A DNA stretch of 64,000 nucleotides from Okapia johnstoni (GCA_024291935.2 CM044314.1:21798001-21862000); one strand, 5' to 3'; positions 11,867 to 23,885 are shown, numbered from the stretch's first letter. A program made the numbers and translations. The notes: generated by a model not told the origin, from the sequence alone.

Positions 11867-12164
11867 CATAACAGTCTTTTGGATTCTGTGGGAGGTGAGG
11901 GTAGGACAATCTGAGAGAATAGCATTGAAACATGTATATTATCATATGTGAAACAGAACGCCAGTCCAGGTTCGATGCATGAGACAAGTGCTCAGGGCTG
12001 GTGCAATGGGATGACCCAGAGGGATGGGATGGGGAGGGAGGTGGGAGGGGGGTTCAGGATGGGGAACACATGTAAACCCATGGCTGATTCATGTCAATGT
12101 ATGGCAAAAACCACTACAATATTGTAAAGTAATTAGCCTCCAACTAAAATTAATTAATAAAAAA
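11867..12164 (+). mobile_element. L1_BT-type 3' end with 13-bp TSD
   Basis: The 298-bp insert ends in the well-known bovine L1 3' UTR: 'gttcaggatggggaacacat', 'caatattgtaaagtaattag' and 'cctccaactaaaatt', plus an A tail. Perfect 13-bp duplications, aaggcttcagaag, flank it at 11854-11866 and 12165-12177. It is severely 5'-truncated. Confidence 0.9.
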
Positions 12165-12177
12165 AAGGCTTCAGAAG

Positions 12178-12475
12178 GAGAGTGTTGATCATTTAGTTCA
12201 ATGTCATCTGTCTCTGAGCAGACTTTCCTCAAACCATCCGAGGACGTCACTGAAATATTCCTTTCTTAAGAGCTGGAAATACCTTCTTATGAAGAGTAAG
12301 CTTTCCTTTGTGTTAGTAGAGAAGGACTACATTACTTCTTTTTAAGAATATGAATTCTCTATTGCTTACTGTGGGCATGTCGCAGCAAGGCAGTATGCCC
12401 TAAAATTGTCTCTGAACTTAGCTGTCCAGTGAATCCATGCGAGGAAAGCAAACCCCACCAGGCCACCCCCCAATC
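12178..12475. other. Intergenic stretch, nothing recognised
   Basis: Short unique-looking sequence between an L1_BT 3' end and a BovB fragment. No feature seen. Confidence 0.4.
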
Positions 12476-12477
12476 AA

Positions 12478-12815
12478 TCAGTTCAGTTCAGTCTTCAGTC
12501 GTGTCTGACTTTTTGTGACCCCATCGACTGCAGCATGCCAGGCTTCCCTGTCCATCACCAACTCCCAGAGCTCGCTTAAACTCATGTCTACCAAGTCAGT
12601 GATGCCATCCAATCATCTCATCCTCTGTCATCCCTTTCTTCTCCTGCCTTCAATCTTTCACAGCATCAGGGTCTTTTCTAATGAGTCAGTTCTTCACATT
12701 AGGTGGCCAAAGTATTGCAGCATCAGTCCTTCCAATGAATATTCAAGGTTGATCTCCTTTAAGATTGACTGGTTTGATCTCTTTGCAGTCCAAGGGACTC
12801 TCAAAGAGTTTTCTC
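12478..12815 (-). mobile_element. BovB 3' fragment
   Basis: The minus-strand BovB 3' end is recognised by 'cagttcagttcagtc' and the 'ccatcgactgcagcatgcc' block. It is truncated at about 12815. No clean TSD was found. Confidence 0.85.
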
Positions 12816-12817
12816 CA

Positions 12818-13160
12818 ATCCCCCAGTGGTTTCCTGCTATATCTAAAATAAAGCCCTAATTCCTCACCAAGCCCTGTAACTCTGGGTCCCATAAATCCTG
12901 CTGGTGTTGGTGCTCAGCTCCTAGCCTCCCTGCCCACCCCTCCCCTCCCCTGCACTCTCCTATTCATTAGGCAGATGTCTATTCCAAGGCCACTTCTCAG
13001 TGGGGTGGGGACCTGCTTTTTTCTGGGGATCTGCTCTAAAGCAGTGCCCACCCACCATCTGTCCCTCAGTCACATCACCAAGTTAGTTTTCTTTTATCTG
13101 TCTCTACCTGGAATCACCCTGATTGTTTCTGCGTTTAACTGTCTGACCACCCAGCAGAAT
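12818..13160. mobile_element. L2-like LINE relic
   Basis: The phrases 'cagtggtttcctgctat', 'aataaagccctaattcctca' and 'tacctggaatcaccctgat' match the pattern of ancient mammalian L2 3' ends. Old and diverged, so orientation was not decided. Confidence 0.45.
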
Positions 13161-14590
13161 GGAAGCTGGAAGCTCCGTGTGAATAATACCTTTGTCTGTC
13201 TTACTTGCATGTTTCCCATATGAAAGGCCTTGGCATTGAGAAGGCAACAGATGTTCACAGACAAAGGAACTGGAAACCCTGCACGCACCCAGCCTCCCAC
13301 CCGGGTGGGTGTAGGGTAACCAGCTTTCCCAGTTTGCTTGCAGCTGTCCCTGTTTTCATTTGGAAAGCCCTTATCCTGGGCAACGTCTCAGCCCCAGTCA
13401 TCCTCTAACTGGGTTATATATTTATCTAGAATTATCTTCTGGAGTGATTGTGAAAAGTAACTTAAAAGACACACATATTTTTTTATATAAAAGCTTCCTC
13501 TGAAAACAGAATTTAACTTGCAGATTATCCTTTAATACTCTGTGAAAAGAAAAGTTATTCGAATTAACACAATCAACCTATCTTTGTATATTCATTCGTA
13601 TTTGCCTTAGTACTTAAAATATAAATGCACCATATTGTTTTAAAGAAAGGATCATATTGCATTTCTCAGGTAGTGTTTTTAATTTTAAATGTCGCTGCAG
13701 AAATAATGTGTTACAAACACTGCACGCATGACTCACGGCTGGTAAGATTTGAAATTTCCCACTTGAAGTCACTTATATTCTTAAAATAAGTTTATTCCTA
13801 TGTTTCTTTTACATTCTATCTTCCTGAGAAGAACTCAAAATATTGCGTTCTTTCCCATTTAATTTTCCAAAGAAATATGCTTTGGCATTTCTATTTCTCC
13901 TTGAAACTGAAAGGAAGAAGTGATGGTCTTCAGAGACAGAAGTGATTACACCAAGGACACTGGCTAAGCTATCAAAATTATCTAAGTTGGTAAAGGATTT
14001 GTTGGCCTTCTGCTTATGTTTATCGGAATGATGCACTGAAGGCGCCAAACTTTTCAAAAGATAAATTTAAAATCTCTAGTGAATTAAAATGCAACCTTGT
14101 GCAATCTGAGACTGTTCAAAGTGTGCAGAAGAGCTGTGATCTCTACCGCATTGCTGAAAATGTGTTAGAGGCTAGAAAAAATATATCTGACTGTTGTTTG
14201 TATCAACCAGTAGATGAGGAAACATCTACTGATGAGCAGGTGAAGAGAAGTCAGAGGCCAAGGGTCACTGAGGACATCGGGTAGTGATGTGGATAAACAT
14301 CAGCCTCCCTATTCTTTCCAGTCCTCACCCTCACCCTTGTCAGGCTGTCCACCTGCCCTCTGAAAGCAGGGAGAGCCAACAGGTGGGGAGGGAGCACAGA
14401 GGCAGCTTGTGATCTGCTCCAGTCTACATTGACCTTTGATCTTGCCAAAGGAACTGCCACTCCCATGTCCCTCCCCTACTGCTGATCATATTCCAAGGCC
14501 AACAAGAGACTTCCTAAAAGACAGTCTTAAGTGACTTGCTAGACAAATTTGTTAAGTCACCACCTTAGTTTACACCCGTGACGTTTCTTA
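13161..14590. other. Intergenic stretch with two opposed short ORFs
   Basis: Mostly unique non-coding sequence. A minus-strand ORF (13809-14057, 82 residues) and a plus frame open from about 13993 to 14284 overlap at their 5' ends. Neither resembles a family I know, and there is no intact start context or polyadenylation signal. A relic of an old coding exon or pseudogene is possible, as is chance. Confidence 0.3.
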
Positions 14591-14599
14591 AGTGCAATC

Positions 14600-14750
14600 C
14601 AGTGAGCACCCATAGCCCGAAATCACAGAGGAGCTTTTTAAGAACACAGGTTCCTGGGCTCCACTGAATCAGAATCCCTGGGAGGGTCCCCAGGAACCTG
14701 TATTTATAACATGATGGTTCTGGTGCACGCTAGGGTTGAGGCTCAGTGAT
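14600..14750 (+). mobile_element. MER5-like hAT-Charlie relic
   Basis: The phrases 'ccactgaatcagaatccctg' and 'ccccaggaacctgtattt' match MER5-type elements. Boundaries are approximate. Confidence 0.6.
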
Positions 14751-15390
14751 CCTTGACCTTCAGAGCATAGCTAACTTTCATAAATCCCTCCCCCCAAAGA
14801 CATCTGCCAGCCCAGCCCTGCCCATGGACAGCTCCCTTCCGACCTCCTCCTCTGTGGGAAATACCCATGGGTCCTGAGGATCTTAAATGAAGTGTACACA
14901 AAAGTGCTTTCCTGGCCTCAGGAAAAGAAGAGCCTGTTTCCTGAGTCAGTGTCACGTATAAAATAGCACACATGTCAGTCTTCTCTACAGGACTTGGGCT
15001 TCACTCAGACTTGAAGAGGTCAACTTAATGCTTGCCTGTCCTTGAGCCTGGTTTCTCTGGCAGACAGACCATGAGCCACTTGGCAAGAGGGGCTGTCTCT
15101 GTCTCTTGCACAAACCCCAGACCCACAAGCCAGACTCAAAGCTGCCCAGAATGGTGCCACTCTCACACTCTTGCTGACATTGTTCAGTTTGGCAGTACTC
15201 TGGTAGGTATTTTTGGAAGTAAAGCTTCACTGGACACTGAGAAAAAGTAAATATTAAAGCATAACTAAGTTTAGCAGTAACTGATTTATTAAATGTAACT
15301 ATGGCACAGAATGATGCCAGATACATTGACATATTATATAGTAGCAGACTTTAAAATACAAAAAAATGGATTTAGATAAAAGCACTGCCT
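14751..15390. other. Intergenic stretch, nothing recognised
   Basis: Non-coding sequence with several short ORFs that look like chance. No repeat family was recognised. Confidence 0.4.
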
Positions 15391-15399
15391 AAGTGCAAA

Positions 15400-15712
15400 C
15401 AGGGCTTCTCTGATAGCTCAGCTGGTAAAAAATTTGCCTGCAATGCAGGAGACCCTGGTTCGATTCCTGAGTTGGGAAGATCTGCTGGAGAAGGGATAGG
15501 CTACCCACTCCAGTATTCTTGGGCTTCCCTTGTGGTTCAACTGGTAAAGAATCCACCTACAATGCAGGAGACCTGGGTTCAATCCCTGGGTCGGGAAGAT
15601 CCCCTGGTGAAGGGAACAGTTACCCATTCCAGTATTCTGGCCTGGAGAATTCCATAGACTGTATAGTCCAAGGGGTTGCAGAGTTGGACATGACTGAGCG
15701 ACTTTCACTTTC
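15400..15712 (+). mobile_element. Dimeric Bov-tA SINE with TSD
   Basis: Two tRNA-like heads occur in tandem, at 15402 ('ggcttctctgatagctcag') and 15522 ('ggcttcccttgtggttcaa'). Each has a box-B-like 'ggttc.a.tccctg.gt' segment, and they share one Bov-A tail. One pair of duplications, aagtgcaaa (15391-15399 and 15713-15721), encloses both, so the dimer inserted as a unit. Confidence 0.85.
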
Positions 15713-15863
15713 AAGTGCAAATAAGTTTTAAAATGTATGCAATTTAAACTACTATATAGTAATTACAAATAGGAATTAGGTTGTTGTCTTTATACATGTT
15801 CCTACTTATTTTTCTGGTTACCAGAATCAAATTTTGGACCAGCTTATTTTGGACTATCTCTAA

Positions 15864-16088
15864 ATGCTTCCCTGATGGCTCAGCAGTAAAGAATCTGTCT
15901 GCAATGCAGGAGCCGCAGCAGACACGGATTCAATCTCTGAGTCAGGAAGCTCCCCTGGAGGCGGGCATGGCAACCCACTCCGGTATTCTTGCCTGGAGAA
16001 TCCCCGTGAACAGAGGAGCCTAGTGGGCCATGGTCCATAGGGTCTCAGAGAGCTGGACATGACTGAAGTGACTTGGCACACATGCACT
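15864..16088 (+). mobile_element. Bov-tA SINE
   Basis: Head 'cttccctgatggctcagcag', body 'caacccactccggtattctt' and tail 'gactgaagtgacttggcac'. Diverged copy; ends approximate. Confidence 0.85.
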
Positions 16089-16143
16089 AGATGCTACAGC
16101 TGCTCCCAGAAAAGCAGCAGGAACAGCAGCAATAAAACAGTGA

Positions 16144-16274
16144 ACAGGGATTTCTCTGGTGGTCGGTGGTTAAGACTCTGTGCTTCCATCCCAGTAGGGT
16201 CCACGGGTTCCATCCATGGTCAGGGAACTGAGATCCCACATGCTTCAAGGCATGACCAAAAAAATTAATTAAAC
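16144..16274 (+). mobile_element. CHR/ART-type SINE with TSD
   Basis: The tRNA-like head is 'gggatttctctggtggtcgg'. The body 'gggaactgagatcccacatg' leads to an A-rich tail. Near-perfect 13-bp duplications (12 of 13 match; aataaaac..tga) lie at 16131-16143 and 16275-16287. Confidence 0.8.
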
Positions 16275-16287
16275 AATAAAACAATGA

Positions 16288-16866
16288 GCACTGTCTGGGA
16301 TAGAAGAAGGCCCTCGGCTGACATCAAGGGTTGCCCACCTGCCTCCATGACACTTAGATGATTGATTTGCCATTGATACTTCCTGGGAAAGGGCATTGAT
16401 CTTCAGAGTTGGCTCCAAAGAGATGACCATCCTCCCCACAGGGCATCTCTCCCATCTGGCTACTCATTACAAAGCCCAAACTAGCTCTCTCCAGTTTGAG
16501 AGCACCCCCAGCAACTCTCCACCCTCCCAGAAGGTTCTAGACTGGCAAATCCCAACTATGCAGCAAGCTGGTAGAAACTCAGAGTAAAAGGCATCATCTG
16601 GACAGTGAAAATAAATAGCATGAAATTCTTGTACTTAATTCATCAGAGTCCCTCACAGCCTTCCTCAGGGCACACTGACTAGCCTCACTTAAATTTGTGT
16701 AGCCATTTCTGATCACAAATAGAGTTAGAAGGAAACGTATAGATGGGGACCAAGGAAACTGCTTAAATAATAAAAATAAATTTGTCAGTGATCAGGCAAA
16801 GAAAAAAACAGGAGATATTCAGTACCTACTACAAACCAAGCATTGTGTTGGCCCTGGAGATATAAC
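16288..16866. other. Intergenic stretch, nothing recognised
   Basis: Non-coding sequence between a SINE and an LTR. No feature seen. Confidence 0.4.
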
Positions 16867-17205
16867 TGAGCCTATGAAGTCTTCACAGAATAGAACCTCA
16901 CCCATGTTCACTGCCTGCGTTTTGTCTGTAGAAAAACTTAAGTCAAAGAATGAATTTAATCACAGAAGTGAGAAAAGGCAGAAAAAAGGAAAACTGTCAA
17001 GCATGACAAAATAATAATACTCTAGTCATTAAACAAAGTCAAGGACTTTTAGTTCTGCTTTGAGGACTATGGATAATATTCTGAGGCATGTTCTTTGAAC
17101 AGTTTTGCAGATATAGAAAATCCCACCAGGTGGGAGGAGTTAACTGTGTGCTGCCCAGACCAGTTAGAACCAGAAGGTTGATGATGCTGACTCCCAATTA
17201 CCTCA

Positions 17206-17306
17206 GTTCAGTTCAGTTGCTCAGTCATGTCCAACGACCCCACGGACTGCAACACCCCAGGCCTCCCTGTCCATCACCAACTCCTGGAGTTTACTCAAAC
17301 TCATGT
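17206..17306 (-). mobile_element. 101-bp BovB 3' end with 12-bp TSD
   Basis: Only the last 101 bp of BovB are present, on the minus strand. Perfect duplications, ccaattacctca, flank it at 17194-17205 and 17307-17318. An extreme 5' truncation. Confidence 0.9.
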
Positions 17307-17472
17307 CCAATTACCTCACCACCAGCCAATCAGAAGAATGTCCATTAGTTGATCACACCCTGCCTCTTGAACACTGTGAGACTTCTCACTACCCACTCCA
17401 GGGCGGGACCCACAGTCTTAATGGCATGAGGCCATTGTGGCCTCCTTTGCCTAGCAAAGCTATTTCTTTCTC

Positions 17473-18070
17473 AGTTCAGTTCAGTTCAGTCGCTCAGTTG
17501 TGTCCGACTCTTTGTGACCCCATTGACTGTAGCACACCAGTCTTTCCTGTCGATCACCAACTCCCGGAGCTTACTCAAACTCATGTCCATCGCGTCAGTG
17601 ATGCCATCCAACCATATCACCCTCTGTTGTCCCCTTCTCCTTCAACCTTCAATCTTTCCCAGCATCAGGGTCTTTTCCAACGAGTCAGTTCTTCTCATCA
17701 GGTGGTCAAAGTATTGGAACTTCAGCTTCAGCATCAGTCCTTCCAATGAATACTCAGGACTGATTTCCTTTAGGATGGACTGGTTAGATCTCCTCGCAGT
17801 TCAAGGGACTCTTAAGAGTCTTCTCCAACACCACAGTTCAAAAGCATCAGTTCTTCGGCCTCACCTTTCTTTATAGTCCAACTCTTACTTCCATACATGA
17901 CTACCGGAAAAATCATAGCTTTGACTAGATGGACCTTTGTTGGCAAAGTAATGTCTCTGCTTTTTAATATGCTGTCTAGGTTGGTCATAGCTTTCTTCCA
18001 AGGAGCAAGTGTCTTTTAATTTCATGGCTGCAGTCACCATCTGCAGTGATTTTGGAGCCCAAAAAACTAA
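17473..18070 (-). mobile_element. BovB 3' fragment in LTR
   Basis: A minus-strand BovB of about 600 bp, from 'cagttcagttcagttcag' to 'gtgattttggagccc'. The LTR sequence on both sides is continuous when compared with the related LTR at 26690-26750. No clean TSD was readable. Confidence 0.85.
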
Positions 18071-18363
18071 AGTCTATCTACTTCACCCGAAACTCTGTCT
18101 CCAAGATTTAACCTAAAACCAGTACACAGAGGCCAAATTTTGGCAACAGAGAGACAAAAATGAGTAAGGCCTTGTTCTTGGCCTCATCTTAGACACAATC
18201 TGCACGTTAAGACCAACACACAAATGATTAACTTTAATATGATGAAAACAAAGTAGCAATTATATTAGCACAGGTACCAAATTTGACCTAACTTCAGCAT
18301 AAATGGCATTTGCTAGTATGGTGTTCGTGATTCATATATTTGTTGGTCAGTCTAGGCAATCAG

Positions 18364-18575
18364 GGGCTTCCCTGGTTCAGTGGTAAAGAATCTGCCTGCA
18401 GTGGAGGGGATAAAGGAAATGTGGGTTCAATCCCTGGGTCGCGAAGATCCCCTGGAGTAGGAAATGACAACCCACTCCAGTATACTTGCTGGAGAAATCC
18501 CATGGACAGAGGAGCCTGGCGGGTTACAGTTCAACGGGCCACCAAAGAGTCGGACATGACTGAGCACACACACAG
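18364..18575 (+). mobile_element. Bov-tA SINE
   Basis: Head 'ggcttccctggttcagtgg' and body 'caacccactccagtatactt'. Flanks ctaggcaatcag and ctagacaatcag (one mismatch) look like an aged 12-bp TSD. Confidence 0.85.
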
Positions 18576-19091
18576 TGCAACTAGACAATCAGCCCTCATG
18601 AGAGACAGAAACCAAAGCAACCCCAAAGATCTCAGTAACCAGAACTGCTATGCCATCACCTAAGGTTGCTGCCATTCCAACTGCCTTCCATCTCAAGATT
18701 CACTTTCCTGAAAGAAAAGATGTTGTTGTTCTAAATTCCATTACCAACTACTGTGGTCACGGAAACAAAGTCCCATAGTCTGAAGACCAAGGCTCGCCTC
18801 TCCTGGAGTGAGAACTGAAGTGGGAAGTACCTTGTCTTGCCAGCACTCATGTAGACCCATCCTTCCATACAGATCTCTGCCTTACCAAGAGGCCTCTGAC
18901 ATTTTGCTAATACCACCTACACATTCACCTGCTCCCCAGTGGACCACAACCCAAAATGACATCCAGTAACTGCATCCAGGGTAAGATATGGTACCCAGTT
19001 GGGGTTACACATTGGGTTATGTTGCTAGCGAACTGGACACTTGGTTGTGGCTAAGTGAATTGTATAAATAGAAGTCCCTGTTTTTGAGTCC
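18576..19091. other. Intergenic stretch, nothing recognised
   Basis: Non-coding. A TATA-like 'gtataaatag' lies near 19060 but without other LTR hallmarks I could confirm. Confidence 0.35.
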
Positions 19092-19101
19092 AAGGTAGCA
19101 G

Positions 19102-19326
19102 TTGATTGATTTGTTGGTTGGTAAGTCACAAAGTCATGTCTGACTCATTTGTGACCCTAGGGACTGTAGACTGCAAGGTTCCTCTGTTCATAGGATTCCC
19201 TAGGCAAGAATACTAGAATGGGTTGCCATTTCCTTCTCCAGGGGATCTTCTTGACCTAAGGATTGGACCTGCATCTCCTACCTTGACAGGTGGATTCTTA
19301 ACCACCGAGCAACCAGGGAAGCCCCC
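19102..19326 (-). mobile_element. Bov-tA SINE with TSD
   Basis: The minus-strand head is at about 19323 ('gggcttccctggttgctcgg'). Flanks aaggtagcag (19092-19101) and aaagtagcag (19327-19336) form a TSD with one mismatch. Confidence 0.85.
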
Positions 19327-19336
19327 AAAGTAGCAG

Positions 19337-22300
19337 AAGAATTTGATAATAATTGGTCATTCAGTCCACCTAGCTGTTAAGATCTCTCCTATAGAAAGAG
19401 CCCTCTGGTTGGCATTCAAATTGAACACTGTATTCTTGGATTCTGGGCCTCTTCCAAACAACTCAGTCTCATGTCCCTGTCCAACATCTTCTTGCCTACA
19501 GACCTGCCTTGCAGTCCTTCCAAGATCCTGACAAATGACAGGATCCATGTAAAGGATGGAAACAAGCATGAGGGAGGGACCTCACTCTTCCCTTGCCTTC
19601 TCTCTCATCGGCCACTTTTTTTCTCTTTGACTATCTGCCTTCCCTGTCCCATGAACTTGGACTGCCCAAGGGACCTCAAGGCTAGCAAAAAGCAGTAATT
19701 GGTAAGTGGTCATCACTATTGTATCAACCACTCCAAACAGAGAACATGAAAAGCGGAACCCCTCACCCAAGTTTTGTTAAAATAGAAAATGCTGCCTGTG
19801 TTAAAACTGTAAGGTTGTATACTCAACTTGCTCCTGTCCTATAAGAATGCTGACCCGTCTTCAGTCGGGGGTTGTGGGTGCTCACTGGTGCTGAAGAAAG
19901 TCTTTAACCTCTGTTTGGTCTCTTAACTCATTTTTGTTTTTTCCAAGAATAGGTCCAGGTCTAAAGCTCAGACCATCTTGTTTTGCAGGCTCAGTGGATA
20001 TTGAGATATTCTACTCAAACAACGCCTACCTGGAAAACATTTGTCCTCTGTTACCCATCAGAGCCGCCTAAAAGGGATGCAGTGCTTCAGTTGTACATTT
20101 CTCTTAAGTGCAGCCATATCCTTATACCTTATTGCTTTATTTTTTGTTTATGATTCTCAGTCAGTCTGTCATAGGACCATATGCTTTATATGTTCAGACT
20201 GAGAAAGAATGGAAAGTCAGAGGGGAAACAGGATGATCCCATGTCTTTCAGAAGCTTCTTTCTGTTTTCAGGGACTCAGCAGACCCAGCTTAATATTGAC
20301 CACCTCCATGTGATGCTGCAGTGTTGTTGGAGGAGGTCATCGAGAGGTCATGGTTTCTGACTTGACGTAAGAGCAAGACAGTGGCAATCAGAGCTTCCTT
20401 ACCCCTTCCTTGTCCTTGGAATGTACATACACTCCACCCACCATTTCCACAGTTGGAGCTGTTTCAGAGACTTAGCCTTGAGAGAGCAATGTGTTGTCAA
20501 GACCATCTGGACTAAATATGAGACTGAACCCAGATAATGCTTCTCTACAAACTCTTAAGATTCTTGTGGGCAGGTTGAAGGCCTACTGCTCTGTGGCCAC
20601 ATGACAGCATCCTACGTAAGTTTCATTGATTATTAAGGCTGTCACCTACCAACCTGGAATGGTCTGCCTCTTCCTTCGGTCTTTCCTTGACCTCTGTGTA
20701 TGGGGCCCAATTTGCAAACCAACAAATGTTCCTGGGTACCACTACCATATGGCCAAGTGAATCAGCTGAGCTCAAGTAAGGATGGTAGCTTGGAGCCCTG
20801 GGATTCATGATCAGAGGGGAACTCCATCCCCACAACAGGTCCGTGTCTGTACACTTTCATTCTGACTTTTTACATTCCTTCCTATACATTTTATGCCAGG
20901 ATTCCTGGCCTTGTAATATCCCTTTGTTTGAGCCAGCATTTGGTCTAGGCTTATGTTAGCCAACACACGAAATTATTGCAGTTGTGACCAGTTGCAAGCC
21001 AGCAGTTGAATGCAGAACTCCTGGTAAGGACATCCATATAAGAAATGTCAGTACTATCCAAAATTAAGTTTTGCCCTTCTTAGCCTCCCATCCTTGAAAT
21101 TTCTTTCCTCAAGTATAAATTAGTAAACTCCTGCAACTCCTCCTCTTTCTTACTCTGGTACTGTGACACATACACCCACATACCATATACCACACCCTCA
21201 TCACACACACAAAACACAACATACTCACACCCCAGGCAGGTGAAGTATGAATCCTGGGAAGCTAAGAGCAGGAGAATACTGTTTTTCTGTAGGAGAGGCA
21301 GCTTCTATGAGCTAGAGAAGCACAGGGTAAGGTGGTACCTTAGAGGACTTGGGGTCCTCTGAGTCTTCCAACTCAACCCTGATAACACCAATACTAATTT
21401 GGGGAGCCCATTCTTTCCAAATTTTTTTTTAATGCTGTAACTTTCAAGGAAGAAACCTAGTGAGATAGCAGATTCAACTGGCACTTCAGTTCAGGAACTT
21501 ATAAAACCCAACCCCGAGGTTTGGTTTTTCAGAGATATCAAAGCCAAAGCATCAAGGATGCTTCCAGGATCCAAAGAAAGACCCTCGGGTTTATCTTCTG
21601 CCTCACAGGGGAACTGAGATTCACAGTGTGCTTTTCTCATTTTAAATCAATGCCTGAGTCCAAAACAATCCTGGAACCCTGTGATCTTGGCAGTTCCCTT
21701 TTCCTTTCATGGGTCTCGAGTCCATCGGGAAACCCAGAGCTTCAGGGAGCTGCAGGAAAAGGCTCAACAGGCTGGCTCTCCACTGTGCACTGCCATTAGT
21801 AAGGGTCAGCTTCACAGAACAGGAGCCAGGGCACAGCCCCACCTCAGGTAGCTATCAATTCTGATGTCTCACATTTCCTCCAATGTCCCACAGGCCTGTA
21901 GCGCACTCCTGCTAAAAGCCTTTTTTTTTTTTTAATTAAAAAGTCTTTATGGTTGTTTGGAGCCTAAATCTATAAAGCTAAATGACTGCCAGGTCACTCA
22001 CAAGATCCAATAGCAGGAATGGGGCAACCAGGGGTTTGGGGAAAGACACCCAGCCTCCACTGTGGGGACATCATCACTGGACAACTTACTTCACCGGTGT
22101 TTAGTCCCACTCAACATCCAGACTCCAGGAGACAGGATGACTTGCTCGTGTAGGGCCATGTGGTCTTCAAGCAGTTGAGGGTTGGAGTCCTAGGTTCTGT
22201 AGCCACAAATAAAAATTGTGATGGGACTAGTGGGAGAGAATTAATAGAAAGATCTATGGATACAGAAAGAAAAGACTATGCTGATTCCACTTGGCTTACA

Positions 22301-22845
22301 GAGAGGAGTGGGAAACTGCCAAACAGGAAGGAAATCAGGACCAACACATTCCTCAAAAAACTCAAGTAATGATCCTGAGACTATGGGTAATAAACCTCAG
22401 TCAGCCCTAAGCTAGTGATCAGAACCACTATGATTATGGGGAAGGGTGCACTCCCCATGTTGGGGTGTCCCATGAGTGGGTGTGGGCTGTAGACCCAAGC
22501 ATCTTGGGACATGGAGTTGACAAGTTCTCAGTCAGTGCTGCTCCCTTAGCCTTGTCTGGGTCAGACACTCTGGCAGCTCCCTTGGGGACGCCCTAGCAGG
22601 GTCAGAGCACAAGATGATAGATAGTGTGTCAGGGGGTCACTAAGGATCCACAGAGGGGTTCTCCTACATACAGGGAAGGGGGGGGCTGAGATCATTCTGT
22701 TCTGTGGCTTCCTCATTTCTTCTTAGATTTATTGTCATTTATTGTCATCCCATTGGTGACAGAAGTCAGGGTCTGCAGACCCAGAGCCTGTCAAGGGAAG
22801 CCAAGTGCTTCCATATTAAATCTTAAAAATCAATGATAGGTTTTT
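19337..22845. other. 3.5-kb intergenic stretch, largely unassigned
   Basis: No gene was recognised. Short ORFs here look random. The segment at about 19760-19990 ('gtcttcagtcgggggttgtg', 'ggtctcttaactcattttt') has an LTR-like flavour, but I could not place ends. A CA-rich stretch lies at about 21165-21230, and short T runs at 21422 and 21921. Confidence 0.35.
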
Positions 22846-23026
22846 TTTTTAATATTTATTTATTTAGCTGTTTCAGGTCTTAGTTGCAGCATATGGGATC
22901 TTTAGTTATAGCAGACACACTCATACTTGCAGCATGTGGGATCTAGTTCCCCGACCAAGAATCAAACCCAGGCCCTCTGCATTGGGAGCATGGAATCTTA
23001 GCCAATGGACCACTGGGGAAGTCCCT
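22846..23026 (-). mobile_element. CHR-type SINE
   Basis: The minus-strand head is at 23026 ('gggacttccccagtggtcca'). The A-rich tail is seen on + as 'aatatttatttatttagct'. Confidence 0.8.
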
Positions 23027-23420
23027 ATGCTAGTTTTAACTTAGGAACTTCTAGGGTCACATACAGTGACTTCTATTTTTTATAAAACCATGCTTAAATG
23101 TATAATTCATTCTGATTTTTAAAAATTTTTTACCTTGAAATAACTTCAAATTTACAGGAAAACTGCAAGAATAATATAAACTCCCCTATTCCCTATACCC
23201 CCAACTCACATTTTTTTTAATTACCCCAAATCACAATTTTTCACATTCGATCATATTTGCTTTATCATTTTCTTTCTCTTTCTTTATACACTCACAGACA
23301 CATTAAAGAATGTCTTCATACTAAGGAAATTACTGTATTCGTATGTGTACACTTACATTGTTTTATATACAAAATATACATAGCATGTAAAATATGTAGA
23401 TACAGTATAACAGTACATGC

Positions 23421-23587
23421 ATATTTAAAATGTTTTTATTTATTTCTTTGGCTGCACCAGGTCTTAGTTGCAGCATGTGGGATCTTCAGTTCTGTCTTGC
23501 AGCACCAAGTTTCCTCAACAGGGGTTGAACCTGGGCCCCCTGCACTGGGAGCATGGTGTCTCAGCCACTGGACCACCAGGGAAGTCC
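23421..23587 (-). mobile_element. CHR-type SINE with 10-bp TSD
   Basis: The minus-strand head is at 23587 ('gggacttccctggtggtcca'). Perfect duplications, cagtacatgc, lie at 23411-23420 and 23588-23597. Confidence 0.9.
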
Positions 23588-23699
23588 CAGTACATGCCTA
23601 CTTTTGAACCATTTGAGAGTAGGTTGAGGACATGCTCCTTTATCTTTAACTGAAGTATGTATTTCTTAAGAGTGAGGACACTATTTACCTAACCATAGT

Positions 23700-23885
23700 G
23701 AAGTGAAGTGGAGTGAAAGCCGCTCAGTCACGTCCTACTCTTTGCAATCCCATGGACTATACAGTCCATGGAATTCTCCAGGCCAGAATACTGGAGTGGG
23801 TAGCCATTCCTTCCTCCAGGGGATCTTCCCAACCCAGGGATCGAACCCAGGTCTCCCATATTACAGGCAGATTCTTTACCATAGT
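23700..23885 (-). mobile_element. Bov-A/Bov-tA SINE
   Basis: Seen on + as 'gtgaagtgaagtggagtgaa' through 'ccaggccagaatactggagt' to 'aggtctcccatattacaggc'. This is the minus-strand Bov-tA body, lacking the extreme head. Confidence 0.8.

Larger units (their letters stand above)
16867..18148 (+). mobile_element. ERV-type LTR carrying two BovB insertions
   Basis: It is homologous to the LTR at 3692-4362 ('ttttgtctgt.gaaaa.ctt', 'agtcaaagaat.aattta'). It ends like the LTR piece at 26520-26790 ('actctgtctccaagattt', then 'ttttggcaaca'). Two minus-strand BovB 3' ends interrupt it (17206-17306 and about 17473-18070). Without them it is about 580 bp. Ends approximate. Confidence 0.65.
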
